Source of the DNA: Lycocorax pyrrhopterus obiensis
Lineage: Eukaryota; Chordata; Aves; Passeriformes; Paradisaeidae
DNA length: 64,000 nucleotides
Direction: 5' to 3'
Assembly (NCBI GenBank): GCA_014706295.1
Contig: JACSVZ010000002.1
Span: forward strand, 51,548,717 to 51,612,716
Position 1 is the first letter of the stretch. Each line of letters begins with the position of its first letter. Below, one piece after another: positions 49,257 through 62,884 of the stretch. The notes below the pieces were generated by a model. It saw only the letters and a program-made list of their open reading frames with translations, had not been told where the DNA came from and searched no databases. Both the position numbers and the translations under genes were made by a program.

Positions 49257-52200
49257 AAGCTTCCAATTTCTAAAAGGCTGTCATTAAGAACATCAATTGT
49301 ACGAAGATTGGCAACCTGGACACTTTTTAAAAAACTGAAATAATTAGATGAGCTTTGCGCTAAATTTGGGAAACCACTTGCTGTGGCTATGCAGGCATAG
49401 TGACTCCTTGGGCTTCAGTGGAGTTTCTGAGCTATGCAAGAGCTGCAGCCGAGCCTAGCCAGATCAGATCAGCCTGCAGCTTACGAAAGAACTACTCTGT
49501 CTCATGCCTTGAGGGATGTTCCCATTCACCAGTTGGAGGTTTTCATTATAGCCACCAACCCTCCTACTTCAAATGGAAAAACAGGCAGTGTAGGTTTTTG
49601 GTGAAGGAGATTGTGTGTTAGCAGGTGTGGTGTTCTGAAAACCACTATTTGTGTTACTGTCATATTGATAGAAATTGCAACTACTGTAGTATTTATGCCC
49701 TGAAAAAGAGGTAGGTTATTCTTTCCTTGTTCAGGGTAGTTCCACTCCAGTCTGCCTGCTCTTCTTTCAGGTAAACTAGTCAGCAGACTGCAGTAATATA
49801 TTATAAAATCATACATGCATGTACAACAAAAGTGCTCACACAAATATTGTGAGCACAAATGATTGCCCTTGATATCACAGTAGCCATTTTGGAAGTAAGG
49901 ATGAAACTGAGAATGAAATTACTTCTGTAGTAGTAACAAGGGAATGAAGTCGAAGTATAAATTGCAGGGCTGTACCACGATCTTTTTTTCCATCCGTTCT
50001 TCCATACTGACATTTCAAAAGCAAACAGGAAGCCTTATTAGGAGGCCCACAATATGAAGAGCTCTCTGATGTATGAAGCCACATCTGCGACCACCCTTAA
50101 TGGTATGCAGCCTCTCAGCAGATTTGGTAGTGTAGACGCCTCTCATAAAGACCACTTCAGCTTAATTTATAAGCAGCCATGTTCTGGTTTTAACTTCTCT
50201 AGATTTTAATCTATACATTGCAAAACAGCCTGGGTTTATTGCCTGGAGTTAGGAAACATCTAATCAAAGACATGATTTTAATGTCTTTTCTACAATCAAT
50301 AGTTCAACGCAATAAACTCTCACGTTCCCTGCCACACGGCAGTAGGAGAGGTGCAGCCAGACTGTCAGCATACACGGCAAACTAAAAGAGATCATAACAA
50401 CCCTGTATGTGATGACATTGCAACAACCACAACAATGCACTCTGACTCTGCCATCCACTCTTGTGTCACAGGAAAGACTTTTTGAGCATGTTTCCTCTAG
50501 TTTGGAGACTAGAAGTCTCCCTGACCAAGGTAAGAGGGTTTTAAAAAAACACCCCAAAAATTGATCTGATATTAGAGACCACAGAATTGTGAAGAAGCCT
50601 GTGGGTGAGCTGCCCTTTTTACATATCAGGGGATTCAGTACCGGCCCACCATAGAGTCCTATTATCTCCTGGAGCCCAGAATATATATCACTATGTGTGT
50701 ATGTACCACTCACACAAATAAAAATTTAATGTTATGTGTTTAATAAGTCATGTACATATAAAGCAAACTGCAAATATCTATTATAGAAGGACAAGCCTAT
50801 TATTAAAATACGCTCTGAATAATCTTCATTCATAAGAAAACAAGACTAGAAGAGACCACCCAAGTCATATCAGTTGCTCAGATTTATCTCCAAGGTAAAC
50901 GCCCTTTTCCTCTCAAACACAAATCCTTCTCACAATATTAATGAAATACAGGGTGACTTGGAGATACTTTCTGTGAGGTATGGCTACATAAAAATCACTT
51001 AGCTTTCAGACTCTTTTCAGCTTTTAGAAAATATTAAACTTCAAAAAATACATGTATTTTATAAAAGACATACACTTCTTGATCTTATCTCATTGTCTAA
51101 CTAAAAATTAGGAAAAAGTCACATTAGGTAGACCAAAGTCCTACGATAGCACTTGAATTTTTAGCTTTAAATGCATTGGTAATAAAAGGTGCTTAGACTA
51201 CTGTAAATTACTCACTACAATGTGGCATGTAATAAATGAACCATAATTTATTCTCCACAGCATCTAAGGATTTCAAAGCATCATACAAATATTGAATTAA
51301 GCTTCCCAACAAGATAAGTAAATATTATATTCATGTAAAGAACAAGAACAGGAATCTATGCAGTGTCCAAAATCACCCATATTCCAACTGTTGGAAAAAA
51401 GATTCACTGGCTCTGAGACCAAACACAAGATTTTAAAGCCAGACAGACAAATCAGCAAGAGCTATGCCTCTTGTCCTATAGGGCAAGTTGCCCTATCAAG
51501 GCAAGTGAACTGAAAGTGCTCCATTAGTACTTTGATGGAGATGGCAGAGAGTACAAGAGAGTATGAAAGATTTAATCATCAGAAACGCACTCTAAGAGGG
51601 AAAGGCAGAAGACCCTAAGTGAAAAGTACTTTAAAAGGAATCAAAGGAACATGATGACTGCAGCTAACAAGCTAATGCCTTTTGCTACCCATAAAAAAGC
51701 ATGATAGAGTTATAGGTGAACTAGATGAAACTAGTAGTATAAATGTTCATAATTTACAGAGTACACACAGTTTTGTTGTGCATCATTCAAAAGTGATAGA
51801 GTGTTATTTTGTAGAAATTTCTGCATTTCGTAGAAATGACTTGAGTGCAGAGAGGAATTTAATAGAACCACTTGTAACTTTTGAACACTGAAAGATCTTC
51901 AGTATCCCAGCCAAAAACCTTGAAATGTGTTGAAGTCTGTAGGGCTGTACTCTGCAAAAGAAAGATGAAGAGCAAGCTATTTTATTTCCACTTTAAAAAG
52001 ACCTTGAACTGTGGTAAATATTTAGAACCAAGAAGAATGCAATCTCTTAAGAACCAAAAGGAATGCAATCTAATTATGAGTGCTGCTGTGATAAAAGCAC
52101 TGAATCCTACTGTTTCCAACTTCATGAGGAAGTAAGGTCTCATTGTTCTGCCCACAGACATGCCTGCAAATGTAGGAGAATTTTTTATGCAAACAAAAGA

Positions 52201-55200
52201 CTGAAACACTATTCTATACTCACCCATCTTACAGCAGCAATTTATTTGCTTTCCACTTTTGCCTCGAGCAAAGACCACTCTGTATGGGAGTGGTAGGATA
52301 TGTCATTAACTTTCTGAAAAGCTGTAAATACAACAAAACCTGTTTTCTAGGTGCTCTCCATTCATATAGCCACTTCTCCATCAGCTTGTGGACTCCTTGC
52401 TTAGAGGTTGTGCAGCAGCAAAATTTTAACCCACTGTGCGTCAGTTCCAGGACATGTCTCAGTCACACTTCTTTCAAGCCAGCTATCTGCAAAACTGACA
52501 GCTCTGATGATGCTTCAGAAGCACCTACACCATTTATAGACACACTCAAAGGGGATATTTTGACAACTCAGATTGAAAAATCTGTTCTTCCGAGAACAAG
52601 TGCATCTTTTGTTCATTAGTGTTCTGTTCGGCTCGGTTGACCTTGGTTTTATTTCAAACCTTGATTGCTGTAATATTCGCTCTGCTGCTCAGCCAGCAGT
52701 CTATAGAATTCCAACAAGTAAATGGTTAGAAGGAAAAAAAGGATAGCATCTTTCTCCCTCACAAATCAAGGAATGGTTCAGCTGAATATAGACATCTAAC
52801 TTTGAATTTGTCTCTCTAGTCTCCCTTTACTCTTGACAGAGAGCTAGTCAGTATTGCCAGTATCATCTCAGATAAGATTCACGTTACTCTAAACCAGACG
52901 TTTGCACATGATCAGATGAGTCAAGCACCATTAAAGTTCCTCTCCTTTAACTACAAGAAGATCCTTGAGTACCTGGCACAGCTGTAGACAGTGAAACATG
53001 GGCCTCAGAACAGAAGCATCTTGTGAAGAATTGTGAAGCATCTTGCATAGCAAGGTGCTTCAAGTGCCGTAGCCTAGTAAGAATGGTCCAGATTTTAAAT
53101 TTGCTACTTAACACGAAGCCTAAAATTTTTTAGTTAGCCAGAAATTACATTAATAGCAACAATAATTATAATTAAGAAACCCCAAAATTCCACAAAATTA
53201 AGGAGACTTCACAAAAGAAATAACACATAGGAAGTAAAAATATGATCATTGAACAAATCAAAGAAAATACTGCATTTAGCAGTAAAAATAGTAGGTACTC
53301 TATGGTTTTGCAACTCATAAAAGAAACTAAAGGTGAAAGGCAGTTGTGCTGGCTTTTCCTTGTTTTTCTGTCTATTTTTTTCTCTTTCATTTTATCATTG
53401 ATGTGTAACTTCTTATTGAATCTAATCACGATAGCAATTTAAGAACCACCAAAACAAAGGAATTCCCTGTAATTAATGCACATACTGTGTGGAAAAAGCA
53501 TTAATATGGTCATTTTTGTATGGCTTGGTCCCACCCACAATAGCAGATTTTTCATTGGAATAACACATTGCAAATAATCTAAATGCAGAAAAAAAAAAGG
53601 CTTTCTTTTTTTTTTTTAAAGCAAATAATCTTTTCAGGGAGATCATGTGTGCTCTGCTACTAGCTTTTGAGAAAAGTTTAATTATAATCTCTACTTTGCT
53701 TCCAAAATGGAAACAAAAGAAAATTCCTTGGTCTTTTCCTCTTCTTTCAGAAACCCAACTGTCATGCTATACCAATCTATGTGCCAGACTACTGTCTCCT
53801 GAAGGGGTCTTCCAACATTTCCATTTATTTATCATCAACTCTCAAAGTAAAATATAAAAGAACTGAAGATAATTAATCCTTGGCTCTGAGGGATTGCTGA
53901 ACAACAAAAAATATAGGAATTTGATTCCCTAACAAGACCTTAAAGTCAACCCTTCCCTGCTGTCCTGACAATTATAGATCAGAACAATTTTCACTTCCAT
54001 GGATGCACAGTAAACCCTTCCTTCATTTTCTGGTGACAGGCTAGATATGCTCAGTCGCTTCTCCCTCTCTAGCCTGTGCAAGAAAAAAGCAATTAAAATC
54101 TTATGTGTGCATGTAAGGACAATACTCATGGTATTTCCAAATTGCTTTGACAGCTGGGAAAGGTGTTTGGTTGACATTCGCTGTTATCCCAAAACAAAAT
54201 CATAGCTCTTTACTCACACTGAGCCAAGGCTTGCTGTATGGAGAGAGCATTTGGATTGGTTTGCCTTTCGTAGTCTACTCTGCCTTCCTTTTATTGTCAA
54301 TGGCCAAATCCATCACTGGCTTCATGGTGAGCTGAGCTCAGTCTATGATCCTGTAGAGCTTATATTGTCTTGCTTATATCTTACTGACATAGTTTACGAT
54401 AGTGCTGGGGGAAACGCTCCATGATAACTGGTTGTCTAGCTCTATTCTCCAGTCTCTCTGGAAAACACACATTTCTTACTTGGTCAGTTCCCTTTTAACA
54501 TGAAGCTTGATTACTGAATAAGAAGTCTGCTCTGTGGATCTGTCACTTACCGGCACTGAGAAAAACTGACACATATCCAGACCCACCATAAATTTAGTTA
54601 CCCAGAAAGTAATAAGGATGATAGATGGTGGAAAAATCCTACAAGACAATATGCAAGACAATCATTTCCTGATTGGAATCAAAGACCAGAAGAGATTTCC
54701 TGATCTATCGATTTCAACCCCTTCTGGTTCAAGAATTCCACGTTAAAATTTTTTAACTTTTTTTCATATTATTTTTCCTTTTGGAAAATTGAATCAGAAC
54801 GTTCTGATGATGAAGAACCTTCTTTGAATTTTCAGCCAAAATGTGTTGGCTTATATGCATTTGCTCATGTGCTAACATTTCCCCTTATCTAGAAATTGTT
54901 CTTAAGTCCCAGGCAGATTAATACCAAGACAAATTGTCAAACATTTAAATGTCTTGTTGCAATACGGGTGGAAAAATGGGCTTAAATAAAATGGGCTTAT
55001 TACTATTTGTAATAATACAGGCACAGGTGTCCTTTCAAACGCATCAGGGGGAAAAATGGGAGCCTTTGGGGTTTTGAATTTGTTTGACCCTAAAATTGTC
55101 AAACAGTGATTATGGTTACAATTCGAGAAACACAACAGCATGTACACTTACAGAAAAGCAGAACCACACTTGTACAGAAAACCCTTCTTGTCTTTCTGGA

Positions 55201-56689
55201 AATTACCACAAACTGGTTTAACTCATATGTCTTAATCTTATCCTCAGCAGAAACTGACACTTTCTAGGTAATTTGCTTTTGTGTAAATTATCATGCTTAG
55301 AGAATGATGCTTCAGTTGTATGTTTCACATGAGAACTATGCTGTCTTCCTGTTAAACGAAGTTCTACATACGTGCTTTCTTAAACATCTCAGTCCACCTT
55401 TTCTGGGTATCCAATCAACATTTCTGTCACTACTATTCATTACAAAGGAAGACTCTAGTATCGGGTAAGGCATGATGAAAACAGTAGGATCAGACTTTAA
55501 TTTATTTGGAAGCCAAAACTTTGTATTTTTCAAGTGTCAAAGTAAAAAACTGTTCACACAGGATTCAGCTTTCCTGCTCCTGAGTGATTTATTAGTTCAT
55601 GTAAGTGCCTTAATGTTTAGAGCAAGGGAGAAATGACTCCTCTGACTCATCTGGTCACTGGTGGCATTCACCTTATATACATGTCAGCTAAGGTCTGTGG
55701 ACAAGAGAAATTCAATTACTACATGGTAAAGCAGATAGGAATGTAAAATTTTATGAAAACTCTATAAAAAAAATTTGTACTCTGTTCAGTATTTTTTTCC
55801 TGCAGTTTGCCTAACTGTACCAGAGCATGAACCTCCCAAGTAAAAGCTTCTTGAATTACTCTGAGTAACTGTGTTTTCCATGAAAACCAGAAACAAAATT
55901 CTTATTACACATTCTTGGCAAAAATACTTTCATCCTGTTCTGTCGCAGACGACAGATGAGGGATTGTAGCCCCATTCTACAAATGTCACTGGGGAAAATA
56001 TCCATGAAGTATTTATGCAGTAAATGACAAATTTTATTTTACTTCAAAATTATAACTTTTTGTGTTACCAGTGCATGCAGAATTTGGTATATGTGGAGCA
56101 CAGAATCTGCTCATAAGATCTTCTTCCTTCTTTTTGCTATATTGCATATATTTTATTAATACATTAAGGTACCCATATTTATTGCGAATATTCTGTGCAA
56201 CCACAGGTAGGAAAGGGACAGGGTGACAGGTTATTCAATTCAGCCTGTATCTCAACTCTCTCAGATAGGGTTTGACTCCTTTCATGGCAGTGATAGAAAT
56301 AATCACACAATTTTGTTGTCTTCAATCTTCGCGTAAAACAAACATGCTGTCCCCTCACTAAAAAACAATAGTATTGAAAAAGGATATGCTCTTCATACTG
56401 TAATATTGTTAATTTCTCATCACTTTTAACTGTGCAAACTACAGGCAGCAAAATGTATAATACATCTGGTCATAAACCAAGGTACCCTACTAGAACCAAG
56501 CAGCCTTTGGAGAGGAATTAGGGATCTGTGTTAGCTTACTCCTGAGAACCATCATAAGCCCGCTCAAAATGGTGTCCAACAATTCTGCATCCCCAAAAGG
56601 ATGTATCTTTGTCCATGGTTCACCAGAGCAGGAAAAAGTCCAGACTAAACCAAACAAATCCCATAGCTAAAACTGTTTGAATAGATGAG
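49257..56689. other. Flanking stretch, mostly unique-looking
   Basis: AT-rich; the frames present (for example 50264-50713 minus and 52284-52619 plus) lack family motifs. A 21-bp tandem pair GAACCAARARGAATGCAATCT-like (52025-52045, 52051-52071; two differences) and short A/T runs at 53588-53620 are the only repeats seen. Confidence 0.4.
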
Positions 56690-57110
56690 ATGTTTGTGTG
56701 AATTGGCACATACAGGTAGCCAGGGTGAGCACCAAACCAGAGCTGAAATGCAAAAAGGAGATTTATTTCATTCCCTCTCTAACAACGCTGGGCAGCAGAG
56801 ACACACGGGGACGCAGGCTCCATTAGGCTCAGTTCATCCTCCTGGGCAGGGCGGCACTGCCTGCCCCAATATATCAAAATGCTCCATGCATACACAGTTT
56901 ATCACAAGGTTGTGCTTCCATAACCTCTGAGCCTTTGATCTCTCTCTCCCAGCAGGAGGCTCAAGCATGTCTGTAAGAGTATGTTATCTCTACACAGGCA
57001 CTCTACCTTTTGAAACAGGCAGAGGATGACCAACAGTAGGCATAATAAATGGGGTTTTCTCATCCTGAAATTCTTGGCATTCCCACCTGCAAGGTTAGTT
57101 GTGCACATTT
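56690..57110 (-). mobile_element. Possible LTR-like stretch
   Basis: The sequence is more GC-rich than its surroundings. On the minus strand an AATAAA at about 56770 is followed by CTCCTTTTTGCATTTCAGC and TGGTTTGGTGCTCACCCTGG, similar to an R/U5 segment. The ends and target duplications were not found; this is tentative. Confidence 0.3.
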
Positions 57111-60100
57111 ACTGTCCTCCTCACCATTCTTCCATTTTTAACCATTTCCTTCCAATACTGTTCTATTATGTCAACTGCTTGTGACTAAAGATTTTACCAG
57201 ACACAAACAGAAGTGCAAGCATTTGAGAAGGTGGATTGGATTTAACCCAAAAGCCTGTATATGCTCTACACATTGAATGCAAAGAAATGTCAAAAATTTT
57301 CTTTCTGTGCAGTGTTAAAACCAATTTCCCCCTAATTTATTAGTCACCAAAGAGTAGTAAATGAAAGGGGAAAAAATTACTAGTAGACACCCTGCATCTT
57401 GCAGACATCGATGAACATTTCCAGTGCATATGTGTTGTAGACTGAAAATTCTTGTCTGACAACACGTGGTATATGAGCAAGACTCTGACAGTACAAAGTG
57501 ATTGATAAAACTAAATAACTTTTTGCTCTGGTCAGAAGTAAATAAAATTAACTGTTGCCATTATCTTAAAATATGCTTATATAAAAAATGTTAAAAGTGT
57601 TCTGTTTTACATGACAAAAGTAAAATTGATCTTAATGGATCACTAAAACTTTAAAAATTACAGCTTCTACGACATGCCTACTTCTGTTCTAGTCATCCTT
57701 AATTACACAAGTGTTTTTTGACATCAATAGGGAAAGCATATGAATAAAATTGGTCTAGAACCATCTATTAGTCCGTTCTTGTAAGATTTTGAGTTTTCTT
57801 ATTCCTAGTGCAATCTGACTTCTCTCAGGGAAGTTTCTTAAATTGTACAAGTAAAAGAAGACTAAAATGTTACTGTTATTTATAAAACACATGCATACCT
57901 GTTGTCTGCATGCTGCATCCCAGTGGATAGGCATTGAACTCTACTACAATGAAATTATAAATTTTATGTGTTCCATTTATGACGTCCCCATGTCAGTGTT
58001 TTGAAATGAACATTGTGAACTGTCCTTTTGTCCACTTCTCCCATTTGTTCTCATCCCAAGCATTAAGTCACATACACCATATCCTAGCTATTTTTTCTCA
58101 TTTCAAAGGCAAACTTATTAAGACATAACAATTTTGCAGAACACTGGGTATAGTATCAATGGAACAACAATATTGACAGAAAACATGAAATATCTACTAC
58201 TTTATAGTCCAGAGTAAGCAGATAGTAACAGATTTTGTCAGCATATCACTGCTGACTTCAGTTAGCCCATGAAGATGGTCCATACTGTGGATAAGTGCAT
58301 TGGCATATGTTCTCAACAAATAGAGAATGTGGCTCTCTGTTAGAGATGGCTCTTTTTCCTCTTATTAAAAAATCATTCAAAGTTAATCAATTTCAGTAGA
58401 GAAAATTATAATCTAGCTTGTGTTTATTAACAAGTTTGCCACGAAAGAAAGGCAATAAAAATAAGCTGCTAATGGAGGTTTCAGATCTTCAAATGTAATT
58501 CTCTAATTCCTTGTCACTACTTTAACACAGTAGCAGTGAGAAGTTGTTCTATCAGGAAAAGCATTGGCACTAAGTAAGGATGCATAGAAAGCTGCTTCAT
58601 TTACGTAGGAAACTCATTCCTACATCAAAGAAGGCACATAACATTGTGGCACTATAGAATCAAAATGTTTGACACGCTCTCTACCCATTGTAGCAACTTT
58701 TCCTCTAAGGCTATTACAGCACCAAAGAACTGATGCACATAATCCTAAAGAAAAAAAAAAAGAAGATCAGAGAAATTTCTCCCAGAATGTGGCAAGCATA
58801 TGAATGAATTACCAGGAGCAGTAAAAAGAAATACTAAATTTTCCACGATTGTCCACGGGGTGGCGTGTGAGCCATGTAGTGTTATGAGCAGCAGTACTGT
58901 AAATTCACAGTTCTGTCTTGCACGATGTACCGAACCTATCTGATTGGTCTGGGGCCAAATAAACACCTATAATTATCCAGAGTAATTCACAAGCAGGATT
59001 TATTTTCCGGTAAGAACTACTTTCATTAGTTAAGCTCCCTAAAAGTGTTCAACAATAAGTCAAGTTTCTTACCGCACTACTGGCCACGATGGTTTGAGCA
59101 TTAAATTTCCCCTAAGTGTTCTTTTTCTTTGTGATAATTTCCATTCTTGGCAGTATTGCATCCATCAGAGCTTTTACAGTTGAACAAGTAGAGTTGTAAG
59201 GACAGAGAGGTCTGACAAATACAGATATAGCCAGTCAGAACACAGAAAGAAGAGCTTCCTAAGTGCTCTATAGCTTGGATCATAACTGATCATAAATTGC
59301 TAATCACAAATCGGTAAAAGATATCCCTGAATTTACTTACTTCAACCAAGATGGAAAGGACTAATATCTTCTCACAGTCATTACATAGATATGTGGCTGT
59401 ATACACTGCTCTCTGGAGAACTGCAGCCATTAAAAACAACAAAAGAAATTTTTAAGATTAATTATTGCTTGCTAATACAGTGTAGCAATAGGAAGGAAAG
59501 AGAAGAGCCAGAACTGTGCCCCTAGCCCCTAGTTTCCCATAGGCTGTGAGAAATATTTCAAAGGCATTCAGAAAGTTCATTTCTACCACAGCAATCTTCA
59601 AATTGCCCCCCAGCATTGCTGAGAGATTTTAAGTATATTTTGCAAATTTCCACTGGGAAAATTTGTGGTTTACTGGCTTTGGCTCTGAGATGAGGGCAAA
59701 TAGTTTCACTTGCTACACTTGAGTTTCTTAATCAATAAAATCCTTTGGGATTTTTATTACCCTCCCTTGTGAAACTGAACTCAGCACTGAACAATTCCAA
59801 TAAGCAGTATTATTATTAGTCCAGATAGAGCAATCCTTTCTATGAGTTAAATACTGCCAGTTAGCAGCATTTACTTTTTAGAAAGTTCTCTATTCTGAAT
59901 ATTTCCACAAGTCCTGTTTCTATGATACTGGAAACCCAACAGTCAAAGCAGGGTGATGAGATTAATTCTACAGTTGGGAATAGAATAATATCATAACTAT
60001 TTAACATTTATTATTTTAATGTATTCTAGGGGTACCTAGTAAGCACAATAAACGTTTCATAGTAGTTAACATTTTATAAATTACAGTCTTGTAATTATGA

Positions 60101-61701
60101 CAATTAAGTTTTAGTTGTTTTTAATTTTTGATTATTGCATATGCACTCTCTGTCCGTGCGTGGAAGAACTTGGTCCTCAGGTGCAGTTGACAAGGTTTTC
60201 TACCATAATCTCTGTACCTAAACTATTTTTTCATCACTTCTGCTGCTTTTACGGGGTTGGGTTTGGGGTTTTTGTCCCCTCTCAATTTTTTCTGTAAACT
60301 TCCATCTCAGAAATCTGCACTCTTATTTTATGCTTTAGTGTATATATGTAAGACTCTCTACCAAAGACATCTTCTCATTGGTATTAATGTTCACCCAACC
60401 AAGGAATCTCATTGTTCTTCATCAATTCTCTACCAAAGAGTTTCAAACCACTACTGGTAACAAAAAATTACAGATATCATGAACTGAAATTTTTGCAATC
60501 AAATTAATGCAAATTTTCTGTTATTGGGTTTTTTCCCCAGGAAAACCAATGCTAGTGCTTTTGAATGAGTGGTTATCCTGAAATTATATGCTCTGGAATA
60601 AATAACAGAAAATTACCACTAAAACTGCAGCACAAGAGAAATCCAGGGTTTGCATTAGCATTGTTGCCACATTTGTTTATACAGCCAAAAAGATCATGGC
60701 CTCACTCTGATGTGTAGATCACTGAGTAACCGATGATTACTTGCCTCCTATAAAAGGGCATTTAAATAAAATTTAAAATCTTATAGCCTACTTGAAAAAT
60801 ATCTTTTCTTTCTGTATTTCCCTTAGCTCAAATAATATAATGAAACCTAATCTTTGGTTACAAGAATTAATGAGGGAGGAGAAAGATCCTCAGTTTCCTA
60901 CAGTGGCTGCATGTCTCACAACATGCTACTCTCAGGCCTGATTCCTCCTTTTGTCTCTTTGAAGTTAAAGGTAATAAATATCCTTAAAAAAAAAAGTAAT
61001 GAGCACTTCCTCATTTCTTGTTGAGTTTCAGTTTTGTCTTCTGCACTTCTGTTGCCTTCTGTTTTAGCATATGATGAAAACAACATTCAAAAAATATACA
61101 TAAACTTCCTGATTTATTTGGTGACATCAAGTACTGTAGTCAGGCAGTTTTATACCATGGACAGCTCAGAGCTGACTATTCCCTATTCTCAGCTGTCCTT
61201 CTTAGCATCACCGGGTTTTTACAAGAGAAAATAATTCAGATCAACTCTTCCTAAGGTGAGCTGGTTAAAAAATATGCATTCAAAATAAGAAGACCAGTTC
61301 GTTTTCAAAAATGACTAGATGTGTCCCTCTCCAATCTGTAGAAGTGAAAACGACACCTTGAAAAGAGGGACCCTACTCTTTCTGTTGTTTCTATCATTTG
61401 CAAATTGGCTACATTAGCTGCACCTCAGGAATGATGATTATGGGCTCTTTTGGAAATAACAAGTACTGAATATCAGTCTCGCTGTGAAGACTAATGCTTG
61501 TCACATTATTTCAAAAGAATAAAACAAACAGCACATAAATTCATTTTCTTTGTGGAAGATACACAGGTGCTACTTTTAAAAGAAGAGAAAAACAGCAGCA
61601 GACCACAAGCCAAACTCTGATGGTCAGCGTAGGTTATTTCTACATTTTTTCACTCTTCCATTCGGTTCCTTACCATCTTCACTCTAATGCCGCCCACCAG
61701 G
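57111..61701. other. Flanking stretch without recognised elements
   Basis: AT-rich, with many poly(A)/(T)-biased patches. No gene or repeat family was recognised. Confidence 0.4.
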
Positions 61702-61706
61702 AGCAC

Positions 61707-62257
61707 TGTGTAAGGTTACAATGTAAGATGTAACCAAAAGTATATGTTCTATCAGTATCTGTTAAAACCAGGTGGGGCAATGTTCTTTATCTCATCTGTA
61801 ACACATCCCTGATAACTCCCTTCAGAGGGATATTTTTCTGTTAATGAGCTATCAAGCCTCACTGCATGACTCATAGATTTACATCATCTCGTCTGTGAGA
61901 TGCTCTGCCCAGGGGGAGGAACCAAGCATTCCTACTTGGATATAATCTGAGGTTTGGAACACCACACTCAGACCTTACCTACAGGATTCCCAGAGGAATA
62001 CCATAACCACCGCTGGACCTTCAGAGGAAGACCAGACCCTTCTACAGGATCACTGCTTCAACAGAACCACATCCACCACTTCAGAAGGACTGCAGCCACC
62101 ACTTAATCTGACTGCTACCACCACCCTGCCCAACAGGGCGTCAGTTTGTATCCTGACTCTGTCAGTGTTTTTGTACTATTGCATTTATTTTTAATCTTCT
62201 TATTAAATTATAGTTCTGATGTCGAGTCTCTCACTGGTTTGATTTCAAACTAGTACA
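61707..62257 (+). mobile_element. Solo ERVL-type LTR with 5-bp target duplication
   Basis: The element runs from TGTGTAAGG to CTAGTACA (551 bp) and is flanked by identical AGCAC at 61702-61706 and 62258-62262. Inner landmarks: ACACATCCCTGATAACTCCC, CTTCAGAGGGATATTT, GAGCTATCAAGCCTCACTGC, GCCCAGGGGGAGGA, TTGGATATAATCTGAGG (possible TATA), an ATTAAA poly(A) signal near 62203, and TCGAGTCTCTCACTGGTTTG at the 3' end. Known: this LTR family is abundant in songbirds, and ERVL elements make 5-bp duplications. No internal sequence remains, so it arose by recombination between two LTRs. Confidence 0.9.
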
Positions 62258-62708
62258 AGCACAGATGTTCAGATGCTGTGGATTCCAAGGAAAATCCTTC
62301 TTCATGATAAAAAAATTATAGCAATGTGATCAATTAATGTCTTTTGAGAAATTATATGTGTGAAAAATCACTCAGTAGGTGGGAATTTAGGGATCCATGA
62401 TTTACCTTAACCACAAGGTAGTTATTCCATTCAAATACAATGGCTTGTAAACAGAATAATGCACTGATGGAGGAGTCACCAAAGAAAACTATGCTTGGGA
62501 CCACAGAATGTGCAATGTTCTTGAACTCACAAAAACTGATAAAAACAAAATCTTTGAGTTTACAGTAGAGATACTGTAAGGAAAGAGCTCTCTCTCTTAT
62601 TTCAGCTGGAGTCTTACAAATGCACAAAAGACAGTCAAGAGTCCCAATGCTACTGATTATCAAATGAACAAGGGGTTTGGGGTTTGTTTTTTTAAAGCAC
62701 ATATGGAA
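62258..62708. other. Flanking stretch between solo LTR and CR1
   Basis: After the target duplication (62258-62262) the sequence is AT-rich. The minus frame at 62352-62738 has no family motif and runs into the CR1 copy. Confidence 0.4.
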
Positions 62709-62884
62709 ATATGCCCAGAGAAGCTGTGGATGCCCCATCCCTGGGAGTGTTCAAGGTCAAACTGGATGGGGCTCTGAGCAATCTGGTTTAGTGGAAGGTG
62801 TCCCTGCCCGTGGCAGGAGGGTTGGAACTGGATGATATTTAAGGTCCCTTCCAACCCAGGCCATTCTATGACTCTATGACTCTA
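62709..62884 (+). mobile_element. CR1 LINE 3' fragment
   Basis: TGCCCAGAGAAGCTGTGG, CCCATCCCTGGGAGTGTTCAAGG, GGTGTCCCTGCCC and AAGGTCCCTTCCAACCCAGGCCATTCTATGA with extra TGACTCTA units form a young-looking CR1 end. It resembles the end of the 31470-33186 copy. Confidence 0.93.
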
